Source: Cecembia rubra (GTDB lineage Bacteria; Bacteroidota; Bacteroidia; Cytophagales; Cyclobacteriaceae). Taken from it: 64,000 nucleotides of DNA. The stretch is from the NCBI RefSeq assembly GCF_003014575.1, contig NZ_PYGF01000015.1, positions 1 through 64,000 on the forward strand, in the 5' to 3' direction. This document shows, piece after piece, positions 16,810 to 26,805 of this stretch. Below the pieces are notes generated by a model. That model saw only the letters and a list, made by a program, of their open reading frames with translations, was not told where the DNA came from and did no database searches. The position numbers were made by a program, and so were the translations under genes. Numbering within the stretch: the stretch's first letter is position 1; each line of letters opens with the position of its first letter.

Positions 16810-17772
16810 TTAGATTTTCAGTCCAGAAAGGTGTTCAAAACTCTTTTTCAAAGCTGATTGTGGATCGGGGGTCAAGTCTTTTTCTAAGAAGAAATGCTTG
16901 ACTCCTGATTTTTTTGCTACAGACATGATTTTTTTAAGATCCAGTACCCCTGTTCCAGCATCTGCTAGGTAAGGGAAAAGTCCCATCCATTCTCCCATAT
17001 TGCCCCCATCTCCGGTAAATGTCTTCAATTCCCGCATGTCCTTAACATGTAAGGAAACAAATCTCCCGGGGTTTTCTTCCAAGTATTTAATAGGATCAGC
17101 CTTGGCAGCTGTAAACCAGAAAACATCGAGTTGCATTTTGACCAGCTCAGGATCAGTTTGCTCCAGAATCATTTGAAATGGTATTATGCCATCCATTGGA
17201 GCATGACCATAGCCATGGTTATGATAGAAGAAAGTCACCCCATATTTCTTGGCACTTGCCCCTACTTCATTAAAAATATCTATTGTCTTCTTATAGTCAT
17301 CGAGATTTTTCCTCATCTCATCAGGAATCATGGCAATACCTACATTTTTATGACCCAAGATATGGGCGGCTTCAGCGACAGCTTCCATATTTTCCTGTAA
17401 GGTGGGTAAGTCAATGTGAATGGAAGGAGCAGAAAGTCCATACTTATCCAGCATCTCCTTCAATTTTTTGGGAGAATTACCGAAGTAACCGCTTCCGCTA
17501 AATCCCAAGGCATTGGCAGCCATTTTCCATCCCTCCTTGGCAGCGGAGGTGCTGAACTCATACGGGCCAAAAAATTCAAGTTCTTTGTAACCTAATTCGG
17601 AAATCATTCTTAATGTGCCTTCAAAATCCTCTGAAAGGGATTTGGGAAGGGTAAATAAGGCTACTCCCAAGCGGGGAGCGACATTTTTATTAGTAAATGC
17701 TAGCGAAGGAACCATACTCAGGCCAGCTGTAGCCAGGCTAATTTGTTGGATAAACTGTCTTCTTTTCATCAT
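16810..17772 (-). CDS. Exported sugar phosphate isomerase/epimerase-like TIM-barrel protein
   Basis: This 320-residue protein has a Tat-like N-terminus (MMKRRQFIQQISLATAG) suggesting export. The rest matches the AP-endonuclease-2/xylose-isomerase-like TIM barrel. Recognisable strands include GYKELEFFGP, APSIHIDLPTLQEN, VTFFYHNHGYG (metal histidine region), VKMQLDVFWF and FVSLHVKDM, ending VKHFFLEKDLTPDP. Such proteins commonly act on inositols or modified sugars; the substrate is not evident. It is convergent with the small exported gene, with 5 bp between stops. No operon partner is obvious. Confidence 0.8.
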   Translation of the reverse strand: MMKRRQFIQQISLATAGLSMVPSLAFTNKNVAPRLGVALFTLPKSLSEDFEGTLRMISELGYKELEFFGPYEFSTSAAKEGWKMAANALGFSGSGYFGNSPKKLKEMLDKYGLSAPSIHIDLPTLQENMEAVAEAAHILGHKNVGIAMIPDEMRKNLDDYKKTIDIFNEVGASAKKYGVTFFYHNHGYGHAPMDGIIPFQMILEQTDPELVKMQLDVFWFTAAKADPIKYLEENPGRFVSLHVKDMRELKTFTGDGGNMGEWMGLFPYLADAGTGVLDLKKIMSVAKKSGVKHFFLEKDLTPDPQSALKKSFEHLSGLKI

Positions 17773-17831
17773 GGGAAATTTTGAAAAGGCATTTTAATCA
17801 TTATGTATTTTACACACAATGAAACCCTTGA

Positions 17832-18266
17832 TTATTTTTCTTTTTCCAGAAAAGTTTTCACATCCATGGCCCTTTTACTGATTATGATCAGAGGAACCAA
17901 CCAGATCAATTGATTAAAGGCCAGCTGGAAAATTGTTCTCTTATTCCAGCCCAACTCAGGTATAAATCCAATGACAAACCATAGGGCCAAGGCAAAACTT
18001 CCAACAATTCCTACCCAGGTCAGGTATCTCCAACTGATAGGATAGAAAGCACTCAAAAAAACAAGGAAAGCGGATATCATACCTATGCTTCCAAACCAAT
18101 TGCTTTGCATCGCGCCGGTCCAATGGCTGTCCATGGAAAGCCATTTGAGGAAGTCTTCTCCAAAGTATTTGAAAAATGCAGCCCAAGCAATATTGTACAT
18201 TCCTGTAAGTAAAAGTAACCCTCTCATCGGCATGGGGAAGCTTGGTGTAATGCTGCTTTTGTCCAT
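17832..18266 (-). CDS. Four-helix integral membrane protein
   Basis: This 144-residue protein starts at the ATG before DKSSITPSFP; an upstream start at 18329 would add 21 residues and nearly touch the divergent amidase gene. It has about four hydrophobic segments: MRGLLLLTGMYNIAWAAFF, SIGMISAFLVFLSAFY, LTWVGIVGSFALALWFVIG and FNQLIWLVPLIIIS. No catalytic motif is seen. It may be a small integral membrane protein of the type often annotated only as conserved in Bacteroidota. Function unknown. Confidence 0.65.
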   Translation of the reverse strand: MDKSSITPSFPMPMRGLLLLTGMYNIAWAAFFKYFGEDFLKWLSMDSHWTGAMQSNWFGSIGMISAFLVFLSAFYPISWRYLTWVGIVGSFALALWFVIGFIPELGWNKRTIFQLAFNQLIWLVPLIIISKRAMDVKTFLEKEK

Positions 18267-18339
18267 TGGTATAAATTTATATCTTCCTGAAAATAACTTT
18301 AGCTGAATCAATTGGTTCATTGTACACATACAAAATTAC

Positions 18340-20013
18340 ATGATGCTATTCAAAAACAAGTCAAAGCTTGGATTATTTATCCTCGGATCGGCTCTCCTTT
18401 CTATTGGCTTCATTGCTGGGAAAAAGGCCGGTGAAATTACCCCATCTGCCATTTCAGGAGCAGAGACCTTAATCGGTTTGGCATTCAGCCCTGCTGAAAA
18501 GGACAGTATGATCCAAAACCTGAGCAATCACCGGAACAGTTTTGAGCGGATGAGAGAGCAGAAACTAGAGAATTCCACTTCACCTGCCCTGTACTTCAAC
18601 CCTTTGCCCCATGGATTTACCCCGTCTCAAGAGCAAATGGACTATGATTGGGGTTTTCCTGCCCTGGTCAGATTACCTGAAAAGGAAAATGATATTGCTT
18701 TCCTTTCTGTGGCAGAATTGTCTGTTTTGATCAAAAACAAACAGATCAGTTCCGAAAGGCTGACAAGAATTTATCTTGACAGGATCAAGAAATATGCTGA
18801 TACCTTGGAGTGCCTTATTACTTTAATGGAAGAGGAAGCCCTTGTACAGGCCAAAAAGATGGATGCAGAGTTGGCAGCAGGAAAATACAGAGGTCCACTC
18901 CATGGAATTCCTTACGGAATCAAGGACCTTTTAGCCGTAAAAGGTACCAAAACCACCTGGGGAGCCATGCCTTACAAAGATCAGGTAATTGATGAAACGG
19001 CCTCCGTGGTAGAAAAACTGGAAGCAGCAGGTGGGGTATTGGTAGGGAAATTTACCTTGGGCGCTTTGGCCATGGGTGATGTATGGTATGGTGGGGTGAC
19101 TAAGAATCCCTGGAACCTGCAGCAGGGATCTAGTGGATCTTCCGCTGGCTCGGGGTCTGCAGTAAGTGCAGGCTTAGTTCCCTTTGCTATAGGTACAGAA
19201 ACTTTAGGGAGCATTGTTTCTCCTTCTACCCGCAATGGAGTAACCGGTTTAAGACCTACCTTCGGTAGGGTCAGCCGACATGGAGCCATGGCCTTGAGTT
19301 GGAGCATGGATAAAATAGGCCCGATGTCCAGGTCGGCATTGGACAATGCCATCGTCCTTTCTGTGATCAATGGATTTGATCCTAAGGATAAAAGCACCAT
19401 TGCAGCTGCTTTTAATTACGATGCCAAGAAATCATTTAAAGAACTGAAAGTTGGGTACTTTGCTGCTTTCTTTGAAGGTGAGCGTGCAAGTTCCTTTGAC
19501 AAAAGGGTTTTGGAAGAATTAAAGGCAATGGGTGTAGCATTGCATCCTGTTGAGCTAAAGACCTCAGTGGATGTGGCATCCATGCTGATTTCCCTCTATG
19601 TGGAAGGTGCAGCTGCCTTTGATGAAATGACCCGCTTGGACTTGGATGATCTATTGGTAGCCCAGCACCGCAACGCCTGGCCAAACCTGTTCCGGTCTTC
19701 CCGCTTTATTCCGGCGGTGGAATACATTCAGGCCAATAGGTTCCGTAATATCCTCATTGAAGAAATGCATGCACTGTTTTCTGACTTTGATGTGATTGTT
19801 ACCCCTTCTTATGGTGGCAATCAATTGCAGATTACCAACCTCACCGGACATCCGGCCCTTTGCATGCCAAATGGATTTACAGAAAATGGCAGCCCGGTAT
19901 CCATTACCTTCCTTGCTAATTTATTTGATGAAGAAAAGCTGATCATCTTGGGAAGGGCTTATCAGCAAAGCACCGAATGGCAAAGAAAAAGACCTCCTTT
20001 GTTTGATCAATAA
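18340..20013 (+). CDS. Membrane-anchored or exported amidase (amidase signature family)
   Basis: This 557-residue protein has a hydrophobic N-terminal anchor (residues 10-27) followed by an amidase signature domain. The Ser-cisSer-Lys triad is visible: Lys195 in GIPYGIKDLL, the cis-serine in GSSGSSAGSGSAV (about Ser268) and the nucleophile Ser291 in GTETLGSIVSPS. The usual GGSSGGS and TGGSI motifs are slightly altered (SGSS, LGSI), so the substrate probably differs from GatA. N-terminal anchoring and lack of GatB/C neighbours argue against a tRNA amidotransferase role and for hydrolysis of an extracytoplasmic amide. It is divergent from the membrane protein at 17832. Confidence 0.85.
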   Translation: MMLFKNKSKLGLFILGSALLSIGFIAGKKAGEITPSAISGAETLIGLAFSPAEKDSMIQNLSNHRNSFERMREQKLENSTSPALYFNPLPHGFTPSQEQMDYDWGFPALVRLPEKENDIAFLSVAELSVLIKNKQISSERLTRIYLDRIKKYADTLECLITLMEEEALVQAKKMDAELAAGKYRGPLHGIPYGIKDLLAVKGTKTTWGAMPYKDQVIDETASVVEKLEAAGGVLVGKFTLGALAMGDVWYGGVTKNPWNLQQGSSGSSAGSGSAVSAGLVPFAIGTETLGSIVSPSTRNGVTGLRPTFGRVSRHGAMALSWSMDKIGPMSRSALDNAIVLSVINGFDPKDKSTIAAAFNYDAKKSFKELKVGYFAAFFEGERASSFDKRVLEELKAMGVALHPVELKTSVDVASMLISLYVEGAAAFDEMTRLDLDDLLVAQHRNAWPNLFRSSRFIPAVEYIQANRFRNILIEEMHALFSDFDVIVTPSYGGNQLQITNLTGHPALCMPNGFTENGSPVSITFLANLFDEEKLIILGRAYQQSTEWQRKRPPLFDQ

Positions 20014-20319
20014 ATAGCAAATTTTTAGAGGTTCTTAGGAAAAAATTGCAGGTGGTTTGTGGGTTCCGCCAAAACTTACCAAGAGCGGCCAACCAAATGC
20101 TGAAAATAAAAAAGGGGAGGGGAAATCAGCTATGCTGAATGCTCTCCCTCTTGTTTTTCAGCTATTTCTAAATTCCTCATCATGATTTTCCGCTTTCTTG
20201 CCAGTAGGATCATCACAATAGAATAAACCTAAGATTTCAAACCCATATCTATTCATATCAGGTTGATTCAAGACCCAATTTAAATTGGTTACTGGTCTAA
20301 TTGCGGATATACATATTCC
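20014..20319. other. Gene-free stretch with weak terminator
   Basis: No supported gene was found. An imperfect GGGAG...CTCCC hairpin at about 20115-20145, followed by TTGTTTTT, probably ends the amidase transcript. A 32-codon minus-strand ORF at 20158-20256 lacks any recognisable feature and was not called. Confidence 0.4.
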
Positions 20320-21585
20320 TCATTGACTACTTGAAACTTTGTAATCCAATGGTATTAAATCCCCGATTTTTTCCCAAGCCATATAACCGTCTAAGTAAAG
20401 GTCAAAAGGGTGGAAATAATTGCCATCTTCAAATAACCTCAGGGCATTTCCAGTCAAGTTGAGTTTGGAGATTTGGACCGGTAAAGGATTGGTCTGGGTA
20501 AAAAAAATAAGATTCCCACTACGGATTGAATTTTTTTGATCCATTAACGACTTTCGATAGTTCAATTCTTCGATTTCATTGTTAAATATCACAAAAAACG
20601 GCTCTGAATAAGTTAAAAACAAAAAACCATTTCGGGCCTCTTCTACCAAATCACCTCTTCTCAAAGTATCCTCTGAAATTTTTTCCAATTCTTTTGGAAG
20701 ACTTTCCATTTTAATGACTTGTTGTAGGCTATCTCTGGTCAACCAAGTCCTTGTATCAGCAAGCAACATTTTGGTTGCCTCAATTTCTTCATCACTTGGG
20801 CGCTCTGGGTTAGGAACCAATTCAATTTTTTTGACCAAATAACCTTCATCTTCCAGCTTATCATGGTATAAGGCCCTGACAAAATGGGTAATGCTGCCTT
20901 CAAATGCCCGCTTTCTTTGTTCTTCGACTTTAGCTTTTCTTCTTTTGGGTATATTTTCCTCAAAAAAATATCCTTGACCGACATATTGGGTTAAATTGCT
21001 TTTGAAATCATGGAAAAAAGACTCCAATACAAATTTTATGGTATAACCTAAATTGGGGTTCTGTATTTCTAGGATATCTTTTCCTCTAGCCACCAGTCTG
21101 TTTTCATAGGATTCGCTATCCAAAATGAGCACTTCAGGATTAAGGATCTTCGATTTTTTCCCGTTGATGCTGTTTCCCAGGAACTTTTCCTCAAAAATTT
21201 TCAGATTCTTGTACCATTCCTTGTCTCTTTTATCCACCACCTTGGCCTCCTCCAGATCAATGGTTTCCTGAAGAATCCGAAACTGATAAGACGCCCTGAT
21301 TTCCTGCGTGGAAAAAGGGAATATAAATGTCTGATAACCCATAAAGCTGATAACCAGTTCGTAATTCCCCGAAGGAATTGGGATTTCAAAGACCCCGTTT
21401 CTATCCGTAATATCTCCGAAAGTAGAATTATTGATAAACACCGTAGCAAATTCTACAGGCTGAAAAGTTTCTGCGTCCACTACCCTCCCTTTCATTATAT
21501 ATTGGGCATGGGCAGTGCTGTAATCCAATATTGTCAAAACCATTAAGACCATCATACCAATTAAAAAGTTCTTTCTTTTCATCAA
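20320..21585 (-). CDS. Exported carboxypeptidase-like regulatory-domain protein
   Basis: This 421-residue protein has a signal peptide (about 1-27, ending AHAQ). Residues 29-105 form a CarboxypepD_reg-like domain (MKGRVVDAETFQPVEFATVF, FEIPIPSGNYELVISFMGYQ), the transthyretin-like fold that opens many SusC/TonB-receptor-type Bacteroidota proteins. The remaining 300 residues have no family I recognise and look mixed alpha/beta. It is the last gene of a minus-strand unit: its ATG overlaps the stop of the upstream MG2/plug gene by 4 bp. It is therefore translationally coupled and probably works with that surface protein. Confidence 0.75.
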   Translation of the reverse strand: MMKRKNFLIGMMVLMVLTILDYSTAHAQYIMKGRVVDAETFQPVEFATVFINNSTFGDITDRNGVFEIPIPSGNYELVISFMGYQTFIFPFSTQEIRASYQFRILQETIDLEEAKVVDKRDKEWYKNLKIFEEKFLGNSINGKKSKILNPEVLILDSESYENRLVARGKDILEIQNPNLGYTIKFVLESFFHDFKSNLTQYVGQGYFFEENIPKRRKAKVEEQRKRAFEGSITHFVRALYHDKLEDEGYLVKKIELVPNPERPSDEEIEATKMLLADTRTWLTRDSLQQVIKMESLPKELEKISEDTLRRGDLVEEARNGFLFLTYSEPFFVIFNNEIEELNYRKSLMDQKNSIRSGNLIFFTQTNPLPVQISKLNLTGNALRLFEDGNYFHPFDLYLDGYMAWEKIGDLIPLDYKVSSSQ

Positions 21586-24077
21586 TCGGAAACTTTAAAA
21601 TTATAACTGGCCTGAATAGGTTCGCCTTTATTGGATATACCTTCCAAACTCACCCTTACTTCAGGGCTTCCCTCTGTTAGGCGAAACTCAATATAGGCTT
21701 TTCCCCTAGGGTCTGTCTGGACCATAGGCTGCCAATAAATGGTAGACCGGAAGTCTATGGCAAATGGCGCGTTGATATCCGGTACAGCAGGAGGGGTATA
21801 AAATTCACGGATAGGTGCATAGCCTTGGGCAACAATCGTAGCATTGCCCAAAATATCCACATCTGACCAATCCCTATTGGGATTACCTCCTTTGGTAAGG
21901 ATATTGACTACACCGCCTGCCCCATCCGCACCAAAAACAGCCGAGCGGTTAAGGCTCCTCAAAATATCCACCCTTTCTATTTCTGGTACAGGAAGGTTCA
22001 TCGCCCATAAGGGATCCACAGGCATACCATCGATGAAAATCCTTGCTCCCTGAAAACCGAAACCACGGATCTGACCACCACGCATCAATATGGCAGGAGG
22101 ATTCACAAAATCAAATACATTACCCACGACATTTACTCCCGGGAACCTTCCTCTGATCAGTTGATAGACATTCTGAAATCCATAATACTCCTCCGTCACC
22201 ACCATACTCAACTCCGGATTATTGTTGTACTGAATGGCACGGGTATCTCGAATCAATTCACTTCTCCTTCCTCGGACGGTTACTTCCCCAAGTTCCAATT
22301 CCCTTCCAAGGCGGTACTGTTCCACGAGGTCTCGGGCTTCTTTGACACTGACAATGTAGTCATCGAAATCCATATACTGATCTCCGCTTGGAAGTCCAAT
22401 AAGGTTGGCCATTCTAGGTTCGGGTATCTCTTTTTGAAAGATTTGCACATCATTTCTCTTGATTTGCCTTTTGCTTCCGCTCCTGCGCTCTCTTTCCACA
22501 TGGGCCTGAAGAAAGATGCCTACAGTATCCTGGTAATCCATTCCCATAAAAGTAAAATATCCTAAAGAGTCGGTTACTCCTTCATAGATAATCGGGCCTC
22601 CATAAAAATGACGTACCAACATAGTCAATTGGTGTACCTCGTTAACAGGAAGTTCATTGCTCCTGGCCACCCTGCCACTCAAAGTCAGACCTGATTCGGA
22701 CAGGTATTTGGGGTCTGTGTTCATCCTATCCAGGTTTTCCCAATTAAAGCGTCTCCAGCCTTGGGTCAACATCAAATTATCCAAATAGGCCGCGGCATTG
22801 GGATTGCTTTCATTGAAGTAGTAAGCAGGACTTTCAATCTGCCCCTTCAGTTCAGACACCAAATTCAAATAAGAAGCAATGTCCTCGGTATGCTCCAAAT
22901 GCATGACCTGATAGGCATCAGTAACAGATATAGAAAAATTACCTTCCACAGGACTACCAAATTCATCGACTACCTCAACGTCCATTCTTACCAGCTCCTT
23001 TGGACTATAAAGGTGTTTTTCTGTACGAAAATCTGCTGTCCCTTGGGCAAAAGGCAGGAAATACACCAAGCGTTCGGCCAATAAACGGGTCTCTTCATCC
23101 AGTAGGGTAAAGGTATAAACCCCTGGAAGGTAATCATCCTGGTCGATCACCCATTCATGGGACTTTTGATTAGCATCAAACATTTTTCGGGCGACAACTT
23201 TTCCTTTGCTCTGCATTAAGAGGTGGAATTCCTGGGGAGGGAACCGGTAATTATGACTGATCTGAATTTTGGTTTTATCCTCCTCCCAAATAGGGTCCAC
23301 GCTCATTACCACACCCTCGACCTGAATGGAGGCTATATTGAGCCGCTTCCAAGGAACTTGGGAAGACCTTGTCCATACTTCGTACGTTTCCCCTGCTTTT
23401 GGAGTAAACTCCATGCTTCCCATACCCATATGGGCCGATTCAAAACGAAGTACAGTATCTTGTTTATTATTGAGGATCATACCAAGCACATCCAATCCCT
23501 TGCCCGTGGCATCGGTAGCTTTGAAACCGATTTTTGAAGTTAATCCCCTTACCAGATAGCCACCTTCGGGAAAGAAACTCAAGTTTAATTCCGGTTGCTT
23601 TTCCACAAAAGTCCAACCATCCCCAAACTCACCCACCCAAAGATTTTTTTCAAAAAATGCTTCCTGACCAAAGTTCCTCATCCACTCTGTATAGGCTCTT
23701 AGCGTATAGACTCCAGGCCTCAGGTTCCTTGGCAGGACAATATCTCCCAGTCCTAATCCATTTTCTAATTTGATAATGATGCGGGATACATAAGGCAATA
23801 GTCCGTTTTGTAACAATTCCACATATAGGGGTACTGAAGTGGTTCTCACAGGATCTTCCTGACCTACATCCATTAGACCATAGGCCTTGATCCAGATGGT
23901 ATCATTTAGAAAATAGTGTGGCTTATCCGTATGCAGGTAAACTTTCTCAAAGGGATAGTTTTGATGATAAGCCTCTATGCGCTCTACTAACCGGTCCATT
24001 GGGCTCTGGGCAAAAGCAAAGCCCAAAGACAGGACTGTCATTGCCAAAATCAAAAAGGTTATTTTTCCGTATCCCAT
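21582..24077 (-). CDS. MG2-like protein with TonB-receptor plug domain, no barrel (paralogue 1)
   Basis: This 831-residue exported protein has a signal peptide of about 23 residues. The N-terminal half contains MG2-like beta-sandwich domains as in alpha-2-macroglobulins (KVYLHTDKPHYFLNDTIWIKAY; RPGVYTLRAYTEWMRNFG). The C-terminal half holds a TonB-receptor plug domain at about 640-750 (ILMRGGQIRGFGFQGARIFID, ERVDILRSLNRSAVFGADGA, GGVVNILTKGG). Only about 80 residues follow, ending in another beta-sandwich, so no outer-membrane barrel is possible. It is coupled to the gene at 20320 and downstream of a paralogue. Such proteins are probably cell-surface or periplasmic partners of outer-membrane machinery; the exact role is unknown. 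Confidence 0.85.
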   Translation of the reverse strand: MGYGKITFLILAMTVLSLGFAFAQSPMDRLVERIEAYHQNYPFEKVYLHTDKPHYFLNDTIWIKAYGLMDVGQEDPVRTTSVPLYVELLQNGLLPYVSRIIIKLENGLGLGDIVLPRNLRPGVYTLRAYTEWMRNFGQEAFFEKNLWVGEFGDGWTFVEKQPELNLSFFPEGGYLVRGLTSKIGFKATDATGKGLDVLGMILNNKQDTVLRFESAHMGMGSMEFTPKAGETYEVWTRSSQVPWKRLNIASIQVEGVVMSVDPIWEEDKTKIQISHNYRFPPQEFHLLMQSKGKVVARKMFDANQKSHEWVIDQDDYLPGVYTFTLLDEETRLLAERLVYFLPFAQGTADFRTEKHLYSPKELVRMDVEVVDEFGSPVEGNFSISVTDAYQVMHLEHTEDIASYLNLVSELKGQIESPAYYFNESNPNAAAYLDNLMLTQGWRRFNWENLDRMNTDPKYLSESGLTLSGRVARSNELPVNEVHQLTMLVRHFYGGPIIYEGVTDSLGYFTFMGMDYQDTVGIFLQAHVERERRSGSKRQIKRNDVQIFQKEIPEPRMANLIGLPSGDQYMDFDDYIVSVKEARDLVEQYRLGRELELGEVTVRGRRSELIRDTRAIQYNNNPELSMVVTEEYYGFQNVYQLIRGRFPGVNVVGNVFDFVNPPAILMRGGQIRGFGFQGARIFIDGMPVDPLWAMNLPVPEIERVDILRSLNRSAVFGADGAGGVVNILTKGGNPNRDWSDVDILGNATIVAQGYAPIREFYTPPAVPDINAPFAIDFRSTIYWQPMVQTDPRGKAYIEFRLTEGSPEVRVSLEGISNKGEPIQASYNFKVSD

Positions 24078-24185
24078 AGAATTTTATTGTGAGTCCTTAA
24101 AAATATACGAAACCTTTAATTGGCAAGTTGTGCTTAGCTATTTTTTTGTTTTGCTTTTTCAAATATTTGGTCTTCAAGTCCAGTT

Positions 24186-26573
24186 TCAAAGTTTGCTTTC
24201 CACTGTAAATTCCATTTTGCCATGAAAAGCTTGGCCACTATCTGAAATTCCCTGTACATCCACATGAACGGTGGTAGCCCCTTCACTTAAAGGAAATGAC
24301 ACCAAGGCCCGTCCAAAATCATCTGTACTGATGGTTGGATTCCAGTAAATGGTGGAACGGTAATCCAAAGCTATTGGGCTGTTGATGTCCTGTTTGTCAG
24401 GAGGTATATAAAATTCCCTTGTAGGTGCATAGCCCTGTATATTGAAACCACGGGTACCTGATACTTCAACGGATGACCAATCAAAATTTGGGTTTCCTTT
24501 TTTTGTAAGGATATTAAATGCAAGTCTGCCATTTAAATTCATTTGATTTGGCCTCCTTCCATCTAGGATATCCACAAACTCAATTTCTGAAACCCTCAAT
24601 GTGGCCACCATTTGATAGCTTGAGAAATTACCATCAATAAAGTAATTGTTGGAGGGATTTATAGTGACATTCCTTCTTGTAGCCCTAGCCTGCAAAAGCT
24701 CAATGATATTGTAGTAATTATATACCGCTTCTGGGATTCTCAACCGGATGTCGGGATCATCATTGTAGGCGATGGTTCTAGGGTCTTGCCTGTATGCTCT
24801 TCTTCCTTTTACCACAAATTCCTCCAATTCAAATTCATTCATAAGGAATGATTTTCTTAAGATTTCATTGATATTCTTTACCTCTTGGAGATAGGGGTCT
24901 TTCTCCAAAAGATCTATCCAAACAATTTCCGGCAACTTCACCAATTGTGGAATGGGGGGAATTTCTAATTGATGGAGATGTATTTTCCCTGATTTGATTT
25001 CTTTGGCATCTTTTTTTCTTCTGGATTTTAGCTCAAATGACTGTATATAAACTCCTACAGAGTCCGTGAAATCCATTCCCAGAAAAACAAAATTACCCTT
25101 CTCATCGGTATGTCCTTCATGAATCTCTGGATAGCCGTCCTTGTCGATCAACAAAAGGCGTAAATCCCTGGCACTATCCCTGCTGTCGTCCCTTACCTGA
25201 CCGGCTATATTCAATCCTGTTTCAAAAACATAGGGGTTTTTATTCCCATTCAAAAATTCCAACTCAGGGAAAAAACCTCTCCAAAACTGCGTCATTAAAA
25301 AATTGTCCAGTTTTATAGGATCTTGTGGAATTGGAAAGTGTTGGGCATTGGCTTTTCCGGATAATTCGGAAATTAGGTTTGAAAAAGTTGCTATACTTGA
25401 TGGACTTTTTGTAGGGATGACCTGCTTGGCGTCTGTTATGGAAATTGAAAATTCTCCATGGATAGGCTTGCCTAAATGGTCCAAAAGCTTTATTTCAAGA
25501 TCTACCTTTTCCTTAGGAAAATAACTGGACTTTGACGGGGATATTTCCACACTTACTTCTTTTTCCCCTGCTAGATAAACCAATCTTTCAGCGATTGGCT
25601 CATCTCCATTAATAACCAGTTTGAAAACTGTCAAGCCAGGGCTGAAGTCTTGTGTTGAAAGTTCGAGTGTGGCTTCATCATTCCTAAATTTCATTCCGAT
25701 TTCTTCTATCACAAAACCATTCTGAATGATGAATAAATTGGTTGCGGCCTCTTGCTTTAAATTGATTCGGGTTACTTTGATTTTTAGCTGATCCCTATCC
25801 GAAATAGGATCGATCTTTAGGGCATACCCGCTTGTATCAAAATCCGGGAGATTTATAGTTTTTCTGGTACCGCGTTGATTGAATGTTTGGATTTGATATC
25901 TTTCATTAGCCAAAGGGGTAAATTCAAATATCCCCAACCCAGACTCATCAGTGCTGAAATCTATTAATTTTTCATTCATTGCAGATAAGATCTGGCCATT
26001 TACAGGAATACCATTTCCATTATTGTCCAAAGATTGGATAGCAAATCTTTGCTTAATTCCGGCCAAAGCCGTCCCGCCTTCAGGATAAATAAAAATACTG
26101 TAATCGTTTTCATTTACCTGAAGCATACCCAACTGGCCTATATCTGAAATGAAAACTTCTTTTTCAAAAAATGCCTGATCACCAAAATTCAAAGAATAAG
26201 CAGTGTAGGCCCTCAATTTATATATTCCGGTTTTGAGGTCCCTAGGTATTACAAAATCCCCCTCACCTTTTCCATCTTTTAATTTGATGATCTTCCTGGA
26301 TGCAAAGGGGATGACACTGGGTTTTATCAATTCAACATACAAGGGAACAGAAGGTGTGGGAGATTGCCTGAAATCTTCTTCTGAGGTGGTGACATAAGCC
26401 TTGAACCAAATGGTGTCACTAGGGAAGTAATAAGGTTTGTCCGTATGGATATAAATCTTCTCGTAGGGGAATGCTTTGCTAAAAACGTTGACGGTTTCAC
26501 CGTAATTTTTTTGTGCTTGAGCTAATAATGTCAAAGAAAAAAATAGAATTGTCAACAGGAAATTTTTTGTCAT
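24186..26573 (-). CDS. MG2-like protein with degenerate TonB plug domain (paralogue 2)
   Basis: This 795-residue exported protein (signal about 1-20, ending LAQAQ) parallels the protein at 21582 throughout. It shares KIYIHTDKPYYFPSDTIWFKAY, the middle beta-sandwich domains and the same C-terminal YWNPTISTDDFGRALVSFPL segment. Its plug region (NYFIDGNFSSYQMVAT, EFVDILDGRRPNQM, LAFNILTKKGNPNF) has lost the glycine-rich RGG and FGADGAGG blocks of paralogue 1. The plug fold may therefore persist without its usual function. It lies 108 bp upstream of paralogue 1 on the same strand. The tandem duplication is ancient, since DNA-level identity is not obvious. Confidence 0.85.
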   Translation of the reverse strand: MTKNFLLTILFFSLTLLAQAQKNYGETVNVFSKAFPYEKIYIHTDKPYYFPSDTIWFKAYVTTSEEDFRQSPTPSVPLYVELIKPSVIPFASRKIIKLKDGKGEGDFVIPRDLKTGIYKLRAYTAYSLNFGDQAFFEKEVFISDIGQLGMLQVNENDYSIFIYPEGGTALAGIKQRFAIQSLDNNGNGIPVNGQILSAMNEKLIDFSTDESGLGIFEFTPLANERYQIQTFNQRGTRKTINLPDFDTSGYALKIDPISDRDQLKIKVTRINLKQEAATNLFIIQNGFVIEEIGMKFRNDEATLELSTQDFSPGLTVFKLVINGDEPIAERLVYLAGEKEVSVEISPSKSSYFPKEKVDLEIKLLDHLGKPIHGEFSISITDAKQVIPTKSPSSIATFSNLISELSGKANAQHFPIPQDPIKLDNFLMTQFWRGFFPELEFLNGNKNPYVFETGLNIAGQVRDDSRDSARDLRLLLIDKDGYPEIHEGHTDEKGNFVFLGMDFTDSVGVYIQSFELKSRRKKDAKEIKSGKIHLHQLEIPPIPQLVKLPEIVWIDLLEKDPYLQEVKNINEILRKSFLMNEFELEEFVVKGRRAYRQDPRTIAYNDDPDIRLRIPEAVYNYYNIIELLQARATRRNVTINPSNNYFIDGNFSSYQMVATLRVSEIEFVDILDGRRPNQMNLNGRLAFNILTKKGNPNFDWSSVEVSGTRGFNIQGYAPTREFYIPPDKQDINSPIALDYRSTIYWNPTISTDDFGRALVSFPLSEGATTVHVDVQGISDSGQAFHGKMEFTVESKL

Positions 26574-26805
26574 TTGAGCGTGATGTTTAAATGTTCTTTT
26601 CGATACTCAATTTGTTATAGGTTCATTTCCTGAACCACAGAATAAAATGTTCAATAAAGAATCAGATTCAAAAACATTTCTGATTCTGGCTACAATTTTT
26701 GAAATTTTATTATTAATTAAAAATTACGTCAGAGTTTGAGTTTTTGTTGTAAATTTTTTGAAATAATGTGAGAAACCTTAAAATATGTTTCTTTTAAACA
26801 AGCAA

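Noticed and set aside
18340-20013. GatA (Glu-tRNA amidotransferase subunit A)
   Set aside because: An N-terminal membrane anchor, altered signature and absence of GatB/GatC neighbours argue for an extracytoplasmic amidase.
20158-20256. 32-codon minus-strand ORF in the gap after the amidase gene
   Set aside because: It is short, lacks hydrophobic or conserved features and overlaps the presumed terminator tail.
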